A stretch of 64,000 nucleotides of DNA from positions 1-64,000 of the forward strand of contig JADYYK010000086.1 of assembly GCA_020853705.1 (NCBI GenBank). Reading direction: 5' to 3'. Origin of the DNA: Deltaproteobacteria bacterium (GTDB lineage: Bacteria; Myxococcota_A; Polyangia; Haliangiales; JADYYK01). Under the pieces are notes generated by a model that searched no databases, was not told the DNA's origin, and saw only the letters and a list, made by a program, of their open reading frames with translations. Below are positions 1 to 8,743 of this stretch, one piece after another. Made by a program: the position numbers and the translations under genes. Within the stretch, counting starts at the first letter, position 1. Each line of letters begins with the position of its first letter.

Positions 1-97
1 ACCGACCCATCATGCCTGCTCTGTTGCGCGTCGGCGGCCAACCTTCACGCGAGGTGAAAGGACGGCCGCTCCGTGCGCCAATTCACGCACGGTAGCC

Positions 98-119
98 CCT
101 GCCCGCTGGCAAGGGCAGG
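98..119. terminator. Small hairpin downstream of the SDR gene
   Basis: A 7-bp perfect inverted repeat (CCTGCCC at 98-104, GGGCAGG at 113-119) with an 8-base loop lies about 15 bases past the stop of the minus-strand SDR gene. It could end that transcript, but no U-tract follows on the minus strand, so it may simply stabilise the 3' end. The remaining bases 1-97 show no gene. Confidence 0.35.
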
Positions 120-133
120 CAAGCCGCGGAGAA

Positions 134-1003
134 TCAGGGCTTTGGCGTGAACAGCGAGCGCATCAGGGGGTCGATGCCGGGGGCGCGCTCGTCGAGGAGG
201 TCGTCCATGCGGTGCTTGATGGCCGGCTTCATCTCGGGGTGGGTCAGGATGTAGAAGCGGCGCTCGCGGACGGCGGACACCACCTGGTCGGCGATGCTGG
301 CGGGCTCGACGCCGCCCGCGACCAGGGCGTGCATGGCCTGCATCATCCCGGGTCCTGCTGGATGTGCGGGCGCCGCGGCGGCGACGTCGGCGGGGCGGTT
401 GCGCATCGAGGTCGCGATCTGCGTCTTGACGAAGCCGGGGCACAGCACCGAGACGCCGACCCTGGCGCCGACCAGCTCGAGCTCCTTGGCCAGCACCTCG
501 GAGATGGCGACCACGCCGTGCTTGGTCGCGGTGTAGGGCGCGATGAACGGCGTCGAGGTCACGCCCGCCATCGATGCGGTGTTGACCACGTGGCCCTCCT
601 CTCCGCTCTCGAGCAGCGCGGGCAAGAGCAGGCGCACGCCGTGGATGACGCCCCACAGGTTGACGCCCAGGGTCCACTTCCAGTCGGCCTCGCTCAGCGT
701 CCACATCGGGCCGCCCGGCCCGGCGACCCCGGCGTTGTTGCAGATGATGTGCGCGATGCCGAGCTCGCTGCGCGCCTCGTCGAGCGCGGCGCCCATCTCG
801 GCGATGTTCGACACGTCGACACGTCGCGCGAACACCGTCGCGCCACCCGCGCGCAGGGCCTTGGCCGCCTCGGCCAGCGCCGGCGCCTCGACGTCGAGCA
901 GCACCAGCTTCATCTTCTCGGCCGCGAAGCGCTGCGCCATGGCCAGCCCGATCCCGCTGGCGCCCCCCGTCACGACCGCGACCTTGCCCACCAGATCTTT
1001 CAT
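134..1003 (-). CDS. Short-chain dehydrogenase/reductase (SDR)
   Basis: A 289-residue classical SDR oxidoreductase, predicted cytosolic. The Rossmann dinucleotide motif TGGASGIG lies at residues 12-19, and Asp37 after beta-strand 2 suggests NAD(H) rather than NADP(H). NNAG is at 89-92, and the catalytic set Asn115, Ser144, Tyr157 and Lys161 (YxxxK) is complete. Length is slightly above the usual 250-270, with an insertion before a C-terminal segment that resembles SDRs acting on bulky hydrophobic or steroid-like substrates. The substrate cannot be named. The ATG start sits just upstream of the Rossmann strand. It is transcribed away from the window start and is followed by no partner gene within the window. 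Confidence 0.9.
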   Translation of the reverse strand: MKDLVGKVAVVTGGASGIGLAMAQRFAAEKMKLVLLDVEAPALAEAAKALRAGGATVFARRVDVSNIAEMGAALDEARSELGIAHIICNNAGVAGPGGPMWTLSEADWKWTLGVNLWGVIHGVRLLLPALLESGEEGHVVNTASMAGVTSTPFIAPYTATKHGVVAISEVLAKELELVGARVGVSVLCPGFVKTQIATSMRNRPADVAAAAPAHPAGPGMMQAMHALVAGGVEPASIADQVVSAVRERRFYILTHPEMKPAIKHRMDDLLDERAPGIDPLMRSLFTPKP

Positions 1004-1039
1004 GCGCGCAGCATGGCGGGCAGCCGCGGCCCGGTCAAT

Positions 1040-2650
<1,611 letters not shown>

Positions 2651-2655
2651 GACCC

Positions 2656-2661
2656 AGCTTA
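2656..2661 (-). promoter_or_regulatory. Putative -10 box of the kinase gene
   Basis: On the minus strand TAAGCT ends five bases before the GTG start of the kinase. This matches the TANNNT-N5/6-start arrangement seen at several other genes here and suggests an extra leaderless transcript inside the two-gene unit. Inference from sequence only. Confidence 0.35.
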
Positions 2662-2663
2662 CC

Positions 2664-3290
2664 CTATGGCCTGGGCGGGCAGGGCGGACCCGTCGGGATG
2701 GGCTCCAGCGCGGTGTACGGGTGATCGATGCCGATGGGCTCGCCCACCACCTCGCCCGCGGGCAGCACATACAGGCGCAGCGTCGCTGGCGGCGGCGCCG
2801 CGCCGCCCTGGTAGCAGCCCAGCTCGGCCTCGGCCAGCCACCACTGCTCGGCGAACGCCCGTGCGCGACAGACGTCACACGACGGCACCCGGGTGCGCAC
2901 CGTCTTCTTCACCCTGGGCTCACCCTGCTGCAGCCACAGCAGGTGCAGCACGCCCCTGGCGTCGCGCACGAACAGGTCATTGCCGCCGCTGAGCATGCCG
3001 ATGGCGTTGCCTGCGATGACGCGCTGCCCGTCGATCGTCATTTCGGCGCCTGGCGCGGCGCCGCGATCCATCTCGCGCAGGAGCTGCGGCAGCGAGCTCT
3101 TGGGCGCCGCGACCAGCTTCAGCCTGGCCTTCTTCAGGGCAGCCAGGCCCGCGGCGCGGTTGGCTGCGCGCGTGCTGACGACCACCTTGTTCGGGGCGAC
3201 CGCCGCGGCCACCCCGGCCAGCGCGAGCACCACGGCCGCCACACCCAGGCCCAGGCCCCGGCCCAGGCCCAGCCCCCGCAGCTTGCTCAT
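2664..3290 (-). CDS. Secreted hypothetical protein
   Basis: A 208-residue protein with an N-terminal Gly/Leu-rich hydrophobic segment typical of a signal peptide or anchor. The mature part is small, with a CDVC pair near residue 145 and one further Cys, so a disulfide or metal site is possible. I do not recognise a family. The in-frame ATG at 3314 is less likely than ATG 3290, because 3290 starts immediately before the signal sequence and has a TACACT box exactly six bases upstream. It precedes the Ser/Thr kinase gene by 14 bases and may be its partner or substrate. Confidence 0.65.
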   Translation of the reverse strand: MSKLRGLGLGRGLGLGVAAVVLALAGVAAAVAPNKVVVSTRAANRAAGLAALKKARLKLVAAPKSSLPQLLREMDRGAAPGAEMTIDGQRVIAGNAIGMLSGGNDLFVRDARGVLHLLWLQQGEPRVKKTVRTRVPSCDVCRARAFAEQWWLAEAELGCYQGGAAPPPATLRLYVLPAGEVVGEPIGIDHPYTALEPIPTGPPCPPRP

Positions 3291-3296
3291 GCCGTC

Positions 3297-3302
3297 AGTG
3301 TA
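3297..3302 (-). promoter_or_regulatory. Putative -10 box, leaderless arrangement
   Basis: TACACT on the minus strand, six bases before ATG 3290. It supports this start codon for the secreted protein and fits the TANNNT-N6-start pattern found repeatedly in this window. Confidence 0.4.
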
Positions 3303-3310
3303 GCCGCGCC

Positions 3311-3934
3311 TCACGCCATGGCCAGCAGCAGGGCGTCGAGCTTCTGCAGCAGCACTGCCAGCCGTGCGTCGGCGTCGGCCGGCAGGTCGTAGCCCGAGGC
3401 CAGCAGCGGCCGGAACACGAACCAGCCCAGCAGCGCCGCGGTGCCCAGCGCGTTGAGCACCGCGGCGTCACCCTCGCGCGCGAAGCCCAGCTTGCCGAGC
3501 GCCCGCCGCATCGGCGCGGTCAGCTCGCGGATGCGCTCGGGCGGCGGCGCCGCCAGCGCCAGCAGATCGTGCGGCCCGTCGAGGCACGCGCGCGCGACCA
3601 CCAGCGCGACCTCGGGGCGCTGGCGCAGCCCCTCGAACGAGGACGCGCTCATGCCGCCGCCAGCGGCCTGCTCGGCGTGTACGCGGGCGCTCAGGCGCGC
3701 GATGGTGGCGCGCACCAGCTCCTCCTTGCTGCCGAAGTGGCGATGCACCAGGCCGTGGTTGACGCCGGCCTCGGCCGCGATGTGGCGCACCGACAGCCCG
3801 GCCACGCTGCCCCGCGCCAGCAGCCGCACCAGGGCGTCCATCAGCGCGGTGCGGGTGTCCTCGGCCCCGCGGATCACGGGTTTGGCAGGCTTTCTGCGCG
3901 GTCTGCGCGTACCTCTTGACAGCGTCGTAGTCAT
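3311..3934 (-). CDS. TetR family transcriptional regulator
   Basis: A 207-residue TetR-type repressor. A basic N-terminal tail is followed by the helix-turn-helix domain (about residues 28-75, with the recognition region ending HRHFGSKEEL, the hallmark of the family), then an all-helical ligand-binding and dimerisation domain. It is divergent from a three-gene operon beginning at 3986, and two identical-arm palindromes lie in the 51-base gap, so it very likely controls both directions. The ATG at 3934 lies inside the first palindrome. A GTG near 3880 just before the HTH is an alternative start. The open frame upstream of 3934 is antisense to the neighbouring gene and is not part of the protein. 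Confidence 0.9.
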   Translation of the reverse strand: MTTTLSRGTRRPRRKPAKPVIRGAEDTRTALMDALVRLLARGSVAGLSVRHIAAEAGVNHGLVHRHFGSKEELVRATIARLSARVHAEQAAGGGMSASSFEGLRQRPEVALVVARACLDGPHDLLALAAPPPERIRELTAPMRRALGKLGFAREGDAAVLNALGTAALLGWFVFRPLLASGYDLPADADARLAVLLQKLDALLLAMA

Positions 3935-3945
3935 TCGACTACATC
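3916..3945 (+). promoter_or_regulatory. Putative promoter of the 3986-6302 operon
   Basis: TTGACA at 3916-3921 is a perfect -35 consensus. TACATC at 3940-3945 is a fair -10 at 18-base spacing. The first TetR-type palindrome (3927-3942) lies between and over these elements, as expected for repression by blocking polymerase. Confidence 0.5.
3927..3942. promoter_or_regulatory. TetR operator site 1
   Basis: Perfect inverted repeat GTAGTC-ATTC-GACTAC, overlapping the TetR start codon and the predicted promoter of the divergent operon. The arms are identical to those of site 2. Confidence 0.75.
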
Positions 3946-3950
3946 TTGCC

Positions 3951-3966
3951 GTAGTCAAACGACTAC
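3951..3966. promoter_or_regulatory. TetR operator site 2
   Basis: Perfect inverted repeat GTAGTC-AAAC-GACTAC. Its centre is 24 bases from the centre of site 1 (a little over two helical turns), so two dimers could bind nearly the same face of the DNA. It lies in the 5' leader of the gene at 3986. Confidence 0.75.
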
Positions 3967-3985
3967 AGCAAGCCAGAGGTCCGCC

Positions 3986-4687
3986 ATGGAACGCATCCTG
4001 TCCACCGAGTCCCGCCAGCGCCTGCAGGCCCGCGCCCCCCTGCCGGTCGACGCGCACAAGACCATCGCGGTGAAGCGCGACGTGCACGAGTTCGTCATCG
4101 CCGCCCCCGCAGCCGACTTCGCGCGCGCCTTCCGCGCCGTGGTCACCAGCCCGACCAGCACCTTCGGCCTGATCCGGGTCAAGCGCCCGTCCGAGCGCAT
4201 GGGCGAGGACTTCCACGTCGGCGAGCGCTTCCAGGGCTGCTTCTCGCTGGAGTTGGCCGCCACCGGCGCCCTCGAGGAGCGCCTGCCCATCGCCGCGCGC
4301 TGGCTGAGCGCGCTGCTGGCGCTGGCGCCCGCGCGCCGCCTCACCGGCTGGCTGGAGGACGCCCTGCTGTCGAACTACGCCGAGGTCCGCGCGATCGTCA
4401 CCGACCCCGCGCCGGGCCAGCCCTACCGGCTCGAGTATGCCTACCTCGAGGGCACGCCCATCGCCGGCACCAGCACCTTCACCATCGAGGCCGACGGCCC
4501 CGGCCAGTGCCGGGTGCGCCAGATCTTCGAGTACCAGGAGGTCGGCGGCGTGGCCCTGGCGAGCTTCCAGCGCTTCGGCCTCAAGTTCCACGATCAGGTG
4601 GTGCAGATGGAGATGGAGCAGGCCGCCGCCGAGCTGGGCGTGCGCGTGCTCTCGAGCACCATCCCGCGCGCCTACGGAGCGCTGTGA
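3986..4687 (+). CDS. Conserved hypothetical, paralogue of the 5676 gene
   Basis: A 233-residue soluble protein with no signal peptide. It shares a clear set of blocks with the protein at 5676-6302: an IAVKRD.HEF-like segment, G.IRVKR, GERF.GCFSL, LED..LS.YAE, YLEGTPIAG and a C-terminal FEYQE motif. The mixture of beta-strands and helices and the Gly-Glu-Arg-Phe block could fit a START/SRPBCC-like lipid- or ligand-binding fold, but I do not recognise the family with certainty. It begins 20 bases after TetR operator 2, with AGAGG as ribosome site, and its TGA overlaps the next ATG by one base. Likely function: ligand-binding partner of the coupled reductase. This is an inference. Confidence 0.75.
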   Translation: MERILSTESRQRLQARAPLPVDAHKTIAVKRDVHEFVIAAPAADFARAFRAVVTSPTSTFGLIRVKRPSERMGEDFHVGERFQGCFSLELAATGALEERLPIAARWLSALLALAPARRLTGWLEDALLSNYAEVRAIVTDPAPGQPYRLEYAYLEGTPIAGTSTFTIEADGPGQCRVRQIFEYQEVGGVALASFQRFGLKFHDQVVQMEMEQAAAELGVRVLSSTIPRAYGAL

Positions 4688-5679
4688 TGTCGGCCGGGGC
4701 GGCCCCGCGCATCCTCCTGGTCGGCGCTGGCGCGGTCGGTCAGGTCTACGGTCGCCACCTGCAGCTGGGCGGCGCCGAGGTCAGCTTCCTGGTGCGCCCG
4801 CAGTACGCCGCAACGGTGCGGCGCGGCTTCGACCTCTTCCCGCTGCGCAAGCGGGGCCGGCGCGACGCGGTGCGCTTCCAGGACTTCACCGTGCTGACCG
4901 AGACCGCCGCGGTCGCCGCGCAGCGCTGGGACGCCGTCCTCCTGTGCGTGCCTTCGCCCGCGCTGCACCAGGGCAGCTGGCTGGCCGAGCTGTGCGCCGC
5001 CAGCGGCGACGCCAGCATCGTGACGCTGCAGCCGGGCCTCACCGATCACGCCCGCGTCTGCGCGGTCGCGGGCGCCGAGCGCGTGGTCGCCGGCATGATC
5101 GGCCTGATGGCCTACACCGCGCCGCTGCCCGGCGAGGCCGGCGAGGCCGGCGCAGGCCCGGGCACCGCGTACTGGTTCCCGCCGCTCGGCAAGTGTCCCT
5201 TCAGCGGCGCGCCGGCGCGGGTGCGCCCGCTGGTCGCGCTGCTGCGCGCGGGCGGCTTTCCGGCCGCGTGCGCGCGCGATGTGCCGGCGCAGCTGGCCTT
5301 CGGGGTGGCGCTGCTGGACCCGCACATGGTCGCGCTCGAGGTCGCTGGCTTCAGCCTGCGCGGCCTGCGCGCCGATCGCGCCCTGCTGGCGCGCGCCGCC
5401 GCCGCCAGCCGCGAGGCCACCATGATCACCGCGGCCTTCCGGGGCGTGCGCGCGCCGCGCCTCAGGGGCGCCCTCGAGCGCGCCGGGGTGCGCGTGCTGC
5501 TGGCCATGCTGCCGCGGCTGGCGCCGCTCGATGTCGAGGGCTTCTTCCGCGCCCACTACACCAAGGTCGCAGGCCAGACCCGCGCGCTGCTGGCGACCTA
5601 CCGCGCCGAGGCCGCCGCCCGCGGGCTGCCCACGCCGGCCCTGACCGCGCTGAGCGCCGCGCTGGAGGCGCGCTCGTGA
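4687..5679 (+). CDS. Ketopantoate reductase-like (PanE/ApbA) enzyme
   Basis: A 330-residue protein with an N-terminal NAD(P)-binding motif GAGAVG at residues 13-18 and the overall two-domain layout of the ApbA/PanE family (N-terminal Rossmann, C-terminal helical). The usual enzyme reduces 2-dehydropantoate to pantoate. Here the context (between two paralogous unknown genes and under a TetR regulator) suggests a different 2-keto or beta-keto substrate, since pantothenate genes are absent. It starts one base inside the preceding stop (TGATG) and ends with a four-base GTGA overlap with the next gene, so the three products are probably made in fixed proportion. Confidence 0.78.
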   Translation: MSAGAAPRILLVGAGAVGQVYGRHLQLGGAEVSFLVRPQYAATVRRGFDLFPLRKRGRRDAVRFQDFTVLTETAAVAAQRWDAVLLCVPSPALHQGSWLAELCAASGDASIVTLQPGLTDHARVCAVAGAERVVAGMIGLMAYTAPLPGEAGEAGAGPGTAYWFPPLGKCPFSGAPARVRPLVALLRAGGFPAACARDVPAQLAFGVALLDPHMVALEVAGFSLRGLRADRALLARAAAASREATMITAAFRGVRAPRLRGALERAGVRVLLAMLPRLAPLDVEGFFRAHYTKVAGQTRALLATYRAEAAARGLPTPALTALSAALEARS

Positions 5680-6302
5680 GCGCGCTGCCGGCCGCCATCG
5701 CGCGCCGCCTGGCCACGCGGCGCCCGCTGCGGGTCGATGCCCGCGGCCCCATCGCCATCAAGCGCAACCTGCACGAGGCCACCGTGGCCGCCGACGCCGA
5801 CGTCTTCGCGCGCGCCTTCGCCGAGGTCATGGCCGATCCGGCGCGGCGCTTCGCCGGCATCCGGGTCAAGCGGCTGCGCGCGCGCGTGGGTCGGCCGTTC
5901 CAGCCCGGCGAGCGCTTCCACGGCTGCTTCAGCCTGGTCGACGCCGCCCGTGCGCGCGGCCTGCCGTTGCCGGGGCCGCTGCGCCACGCCCTGGCCTGGC
6001 TCGAAGATCGCGCCCTCAGCGACTATGCCGAGATCGTCAGCGTGTCGCCGCGCGCGGCGCGCTATCGCTACCTCGAGGGCACCCCGATGGCGGGCGAGAG
6101 CGCCTTCGAGATCACCCCGCTCGGCCCCGGACGCTGCCGCTTCACGGCCCGCTTCGAGTACCAGGAGCTGGGCACCCTGGCGGTCGCGCTGATGCACGGC
6201 TTCGCAGTCGCCGCCCACGACCGCGTGGTGCTGGCCCAGGTCGAGGCCGCCGCCGCGCTGGCCGGCGGGCACCTCGAGTCGCACAGCTTCCCGGTGTCCT
6301 GA
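5676..6302 (+). CDS. Conserved hypothetical, paralogue of the 3986 gene
   Basis: A 208-residue homologue of the first gene in this operon (same order of conserved blocks, including IAIKRN.HE, GIRVKR, GERFHGCFSL, LEDRALSDYAE, YLEGTPMAG and FEYQELG). GTG 5676 overlaps the reductase stop by four bases and gives the same N-terminus as the paralogue. Keeping two diverged copies around one reductase suggests a heteromeric complex or two different ligands. Function unknown. Confidence 0.75.
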   Translation: MSALPAAIARRLATRRPLRVDARGPIAIKRNLHEATVAADADVFARAFAEVMADPARRFAGIRVKRLRARVGRPFQPGERFHGCFSLVDAARARGLPLPGPLRHALAWLEDRALSDYAEIVSVSPRAARYRYLEGTPMAGESAFEITPLGPGRCRFTARFEYQELGTLAVALMHGFAVAAHDRVVLAQVEAAAALAGGHLESHSFPVS

Positions 6303-6319
6303 CCGCCGCGCCTCGCGCG

Positions 6320-6811
6320 CTAGCGCGGGCGCGGCGACGGGGACGGAGTCGCCTGCGGCGGGTGCGCGGCCAGGAACGCGCGCGCCTTGGCGGGATCCAT
6401 GGCGTGCTCGCGGATCCAGGCCACGTTGGCCTGCGACCACGCCACGTGGGCGTTCATGAACGCCTCCATCTTCTCGTTGGGCGTGCCGTCGCGGGTCACG
6501 ATGCCGAGCCGGCGCATGACCTGCGTCATCAGCGTGGCGTCGGTGGTCACCGAGGCAGCCTGGAACAGCTCGTGCTCGAGCACGTTGCCGGTGCCGCCGG
6601 TGGGGCCGGGGGTGCTGTCGGTCGCCGCGCCGGCGCCGCCATCCGCGCCGTCGCCGGCCCCGCCCGGCGCCCCGCCATCATCATCGGGCGAGCGCTGCGC
6701 CGGCACCACCGGCCCTGGATCGCTGGTGTCGATCGGCGGCGCGCCCTTCTTCTTCTTGCAGCCGGGCACCAGGGCCACGACCAGCATCGCGAACACAAGG
6801 GCGCGCCTCAC
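6320..6811 (-). CDS. Small lipoprotein, hypothetical
   Basis: A 163-residue predicted lipoprotein. The N-terminal signal sequence ends in lipobox VPGC followed by a KKKK run, then a Gly/Asp/Ala-rich disordered linker (about 25-75) and a short helical C-terminal domain with several Met and Trp residues. The start is GTG. The helical part resembles the small uncharacterised lipoprotein domains common in myxobacteria. No function can be assigned. Confidence 0.7.
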   Translation of the reverse strand: MRRALVFAMLVVALVPGCKKKKGAPPIDTSDPGPVVPAQRSPDDDGGAPGGAGDGADGGAGAATDSTPGPTGGTGNVLEHELFQAASVTTDATLMTQVMRRLGIVTRDGTPNEKMEAFMNAHVAWSQANVAWIREHAMDPAKARAFLAAHPPQATPSPSPRPR

Positions 6812-6860
6812 CGCATCATCAAGCGATGGCGCCGGCCAGCTGTCAACACCCGTGGCGCGC

Positions 6861-6866
6861 TAGAAT
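6861..6866 (+). promoter_or_regulatory. Putative -10 box, leaderless arrangement
   Basis: TAGAAT ends exactly six bases before the GTG start at 6873, and no ribosome-binding site is present in the gap. Transcription would start at or next to the start codon. Confidence 0.45.
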
Positions 6867-6872
6867 GGCCGG

Positions 6873-7547
6873 GTGCAGCTGGTGCTGATCTGTGGCGGAC
6901 GCGGCACCCGGCTGCCGGGTCGGCCCGCCGGGCTGCCCAAGTCGATGGTGGCGCTGGCGGGGCGCCCGCTGCTGGCGCACCTGCTGGAGCGGCTGCTGCC
7001 GCTGCATCGCAGCGCCGCCGCGCCGGTGGTGGTCGCCGCGGCCGAGGACCCGCACGGGCCCGCCTTCATGGCCGCCGCGCTGCCCGCCGCGCGCATCGTC
7101 CGCCAGCCCGCGCCCGATGGCGTGGCCAGCGCGCTGCTGCTGACGCTGCCGCTGCTGGCCGGCCCCGCGCTGGTGGCGCTCGGCGATCTCGTGCTGCTGG
7201 GCACGCTGGACGCGCCGCCGCCGGCGCCGGCCCTGGTGGTGTGGCCGGAGGCGCCGCCGGCCGCGATCAGCGCCAACTTCGGCGTGCGCGACGACGGCGC
7301 GCTGGTGGAGAAGCCAGCCGACCCGGGCGGCCTGGTGTGCGGCCTCGGCCTGTATCTCCTGACCCCCGCGGTCATCGCCGGCTTCGCCAGCGCGCCGCGC
7401 AACCCGCGCACCGGCGAGCTCGAGATCACCGCGGCCCTCGAGCATGTCCGCTCCGGCGCGCAGTTCGCGCGCTGGCCCTTCCATGGCCGCTACATCAACG
7501 TCAACGACGCCGCCGATCTGGCCGCCGCCGAGGCCGCGCTGACATGA
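6873..7547 (+). CDS. Sugar-phosphate nucleotidyltransferase
   Basis: A 224-residue NTP-transferase-fold enzyme. The N-terminal signature GGRGTRL (8-14) and Lys23 bind the NTP phosphates, and Asp105 in the LGD motif is the expected metal ligand. A product-type hexapeptide domain is absent, so the enzyme is of the short RmlA/GalU-like class. It would transfer a nucleotide to a sugar phosphate to make an NDP-sugar for polysaccharide synthesis. The GTG start overlaps no upstream gene. The 3' end overlaps the ATG of the WbsX-like gene by four bases, so the two act together. The usual Lys-Pro pair is replaced by LPKS, and the exact sugar cannot be predicted. Confidence 0.82.
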   Translation: MQLVLICGGRGTRLPGRPAGLPKSMVALAGRPLLAHLLERLLPLHRSAAAPVVVAAAEDPHGPAFMAAALPAARIVRQPAPDGVASALLLTLPLLAGPALVALGDLVLLGTLDAPPPAPALVVWPEAPPAAISANFGVRDDGALVEKPADPGGLVCGLGLYLLTPAVIAGFASAPRNPRTGELEITAALEHVRSGAQFARWPFHGRYINVNDAADLAAAEAALT

Positions 7548-8641
7548 CCCGGCGCGCGCTGTACGCCTACCACTACCCGGCCTACCACCGCAGCGGCAGC
7601 GGCTGGTTCGAGTGGGACCTGGTGCGCGCCGCCGCGCCCTGGTTCCCCGGCCATGCCAAGCCCGACGTGCCGCTGTGGGGCGAGCTCGACGACGCCGAGC
7701 CGGCGACCTTCGTGCGCCAGGCCCGCGCCGCCGCCGCCGCCGGCCTCGACGGCTTCGTGTTCGACACCTGGTGGCGACCCGACGGCGCCACCCTGTACGC
7801 CGAGACGCTGGAGCGCGCGGTGCTGCCCGCGTTCGCGGCCGGTGAGGTGCCCGACGACTTCCGCTTCGGCATCCTGTGGTGCCCGGTGTGGCCGCGCGTG
7901 GCGCTGCCGGTCGGCATGGAGCAGCCGTCCACCGCGCAGGGGCCCGACCGGCTGTTCCGGTTCGGTCCGGCGGATCTGCTGGCGCTGGTCGACTACCTGC
8001 TGCCGTACCTGTCACATCCGCGCGCCATCCACGTCGATGGCCGCCCGCTGCTGGGCGTGTTCCACGGCTGGCGGCTGGCCGCCGAGCTGGGCGGCGCCGG
8101 CGCCGCCGCCATCGCCGCCATGCGCGCCCACGCGCGCAGCCGCGGCCTGCCCGGCCTGTACCTGGCGGGCTGCCTGAACAGCGCGGCCGACGCCGCCGTG
8201 CTGGCGCCGCTGGGCCTCGACGCGCTGACCTCGTATGTGTGGTGGCCGGACTGGAACGGCCCCGCGCGCCAGGACTATGCCGCGCTGGGCGTCGCGCGCC
8301 GCGCCGACTGGGAGCACCTCGCCACGACGCAGGCGCTCCCCTACCTGCCGTCGATCGCCGCCGGCTGGGACGCCACGCCGCGTGGCAAGCGTGACTGGGA
8401 TGGCCAGCGCATCGGCTTTCCGTGGACGCCGGTGCTCGAGGGAGCGACCCCCGAGGCGGTGGCGTACGCGGTGGGGGAGGGGCTGGCGTATCTGGACCGG
8501 AGGGGGGCGCCGGGGGATCACCCGGTGTTCATCGCGTCGTGGAACGAGTGGAGCGAGTCGCACCGGCTGGAGCCGTGCCTGCGCTGGGGGGATGGCTATC
8601 TGCGGGCGCTGGGGCGGCTGCGCGGGGTCGGGGCGAAGTGA
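7544..8641 (+). CDS. WbsX/GH99-like glycan-processing protein
   Basis: A 365-residue protein of the WbsX family (GH99-like TIM-barrel domain found in O-antigen and capsule clusters). Visible marks are the N-terminal HYPAYH segment (about 10-15), a central FDTWW motif, a SYVWWPDWN motif and the characteristic C-terminal ASWNEWSE followed by LEP. In known clusters such proteins are thought to cleave or transfer mannose-type linkages, but biochemical roles are poorly defined. The ATG overlaps the nucleotidyltransferase stop (ATGA). No signal peptide is seen, so it probably acts in the cytoplasm. No glycosyltransferase or flippase is adjacent, which is unusual for this family. Confidence 0.8.
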   Translation: MTRRALYAYHYPAYHRSGSGWFEWDLVRAAAPWFPGHAKPDVPLWGELDDAEPATFVRQARAAAAAGLDGFVFDTWWRPDGATLYAETLERAVLPAFAAGEVPDDFRFGILWCPVWPRVALPVGMEQPSTAQGPDRLFRFGPADLLALVDYLLPYLSHPRAIHVDGRPLLGVFHGWRLAAELGGAGAAAIAAMRAHARSRGLPGLYLAGCLNSAADAAVLAPLGLDALTSYVWWPDWNGPARQDYAALGVARRADWEHLATTQALPYLPSIAAGWDATPRGKRDWDGQRIGFPWTPVLEGATPEAVAYAVGEGLAYLDRRGAPGDHPVFIASWNEWSESHRLEPCLRWGDGYLRALGRLRGVGAK

Positions 8642-8681
8642 AGCAGGCGGGAGGCGACGGGGGATAGGCGGCCGGAGGCCG

Positions 8682-8718
8682 GCGACAGGCCACAGGCGAC
8701 AGGCCACAGGCGACAGGG
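8682..8718. repeat. 14-bp minisatellite, copy A
   Basis: Two perfect tandem copies of the unit GCGACAGGCCACAG (8682-8695 and 8696-8709) followed by a partial third. The same unit occurs in reverse orientation near 30140-30181, so this is an interspersed repeat family. It fills most of the gap between two convergent genes and is followed by a doubled 7-bp GAGTGCG. Confidence 0.85.
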
Positions 8719-8743
8719 ACTGGGGAGTGCGGAGTGCGGAATG

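Noticed and set aside
2651-2878. Longer N-terminus of the first kinase
   Set aside because: The extra residues are low-complexity and overlap the upstream gene. GTG 2650 starts the kinase fold directly.
3935-4591. Upstream extension of the TetR gene
   Set aside because: It is antisense to the 3986 gene, and the palindromic operators lie inside it.
8642-8743. Possible CRISPR-like array
   Set aside because: The units are 14 bp, in tandem without spacers, and no cas genes are present.
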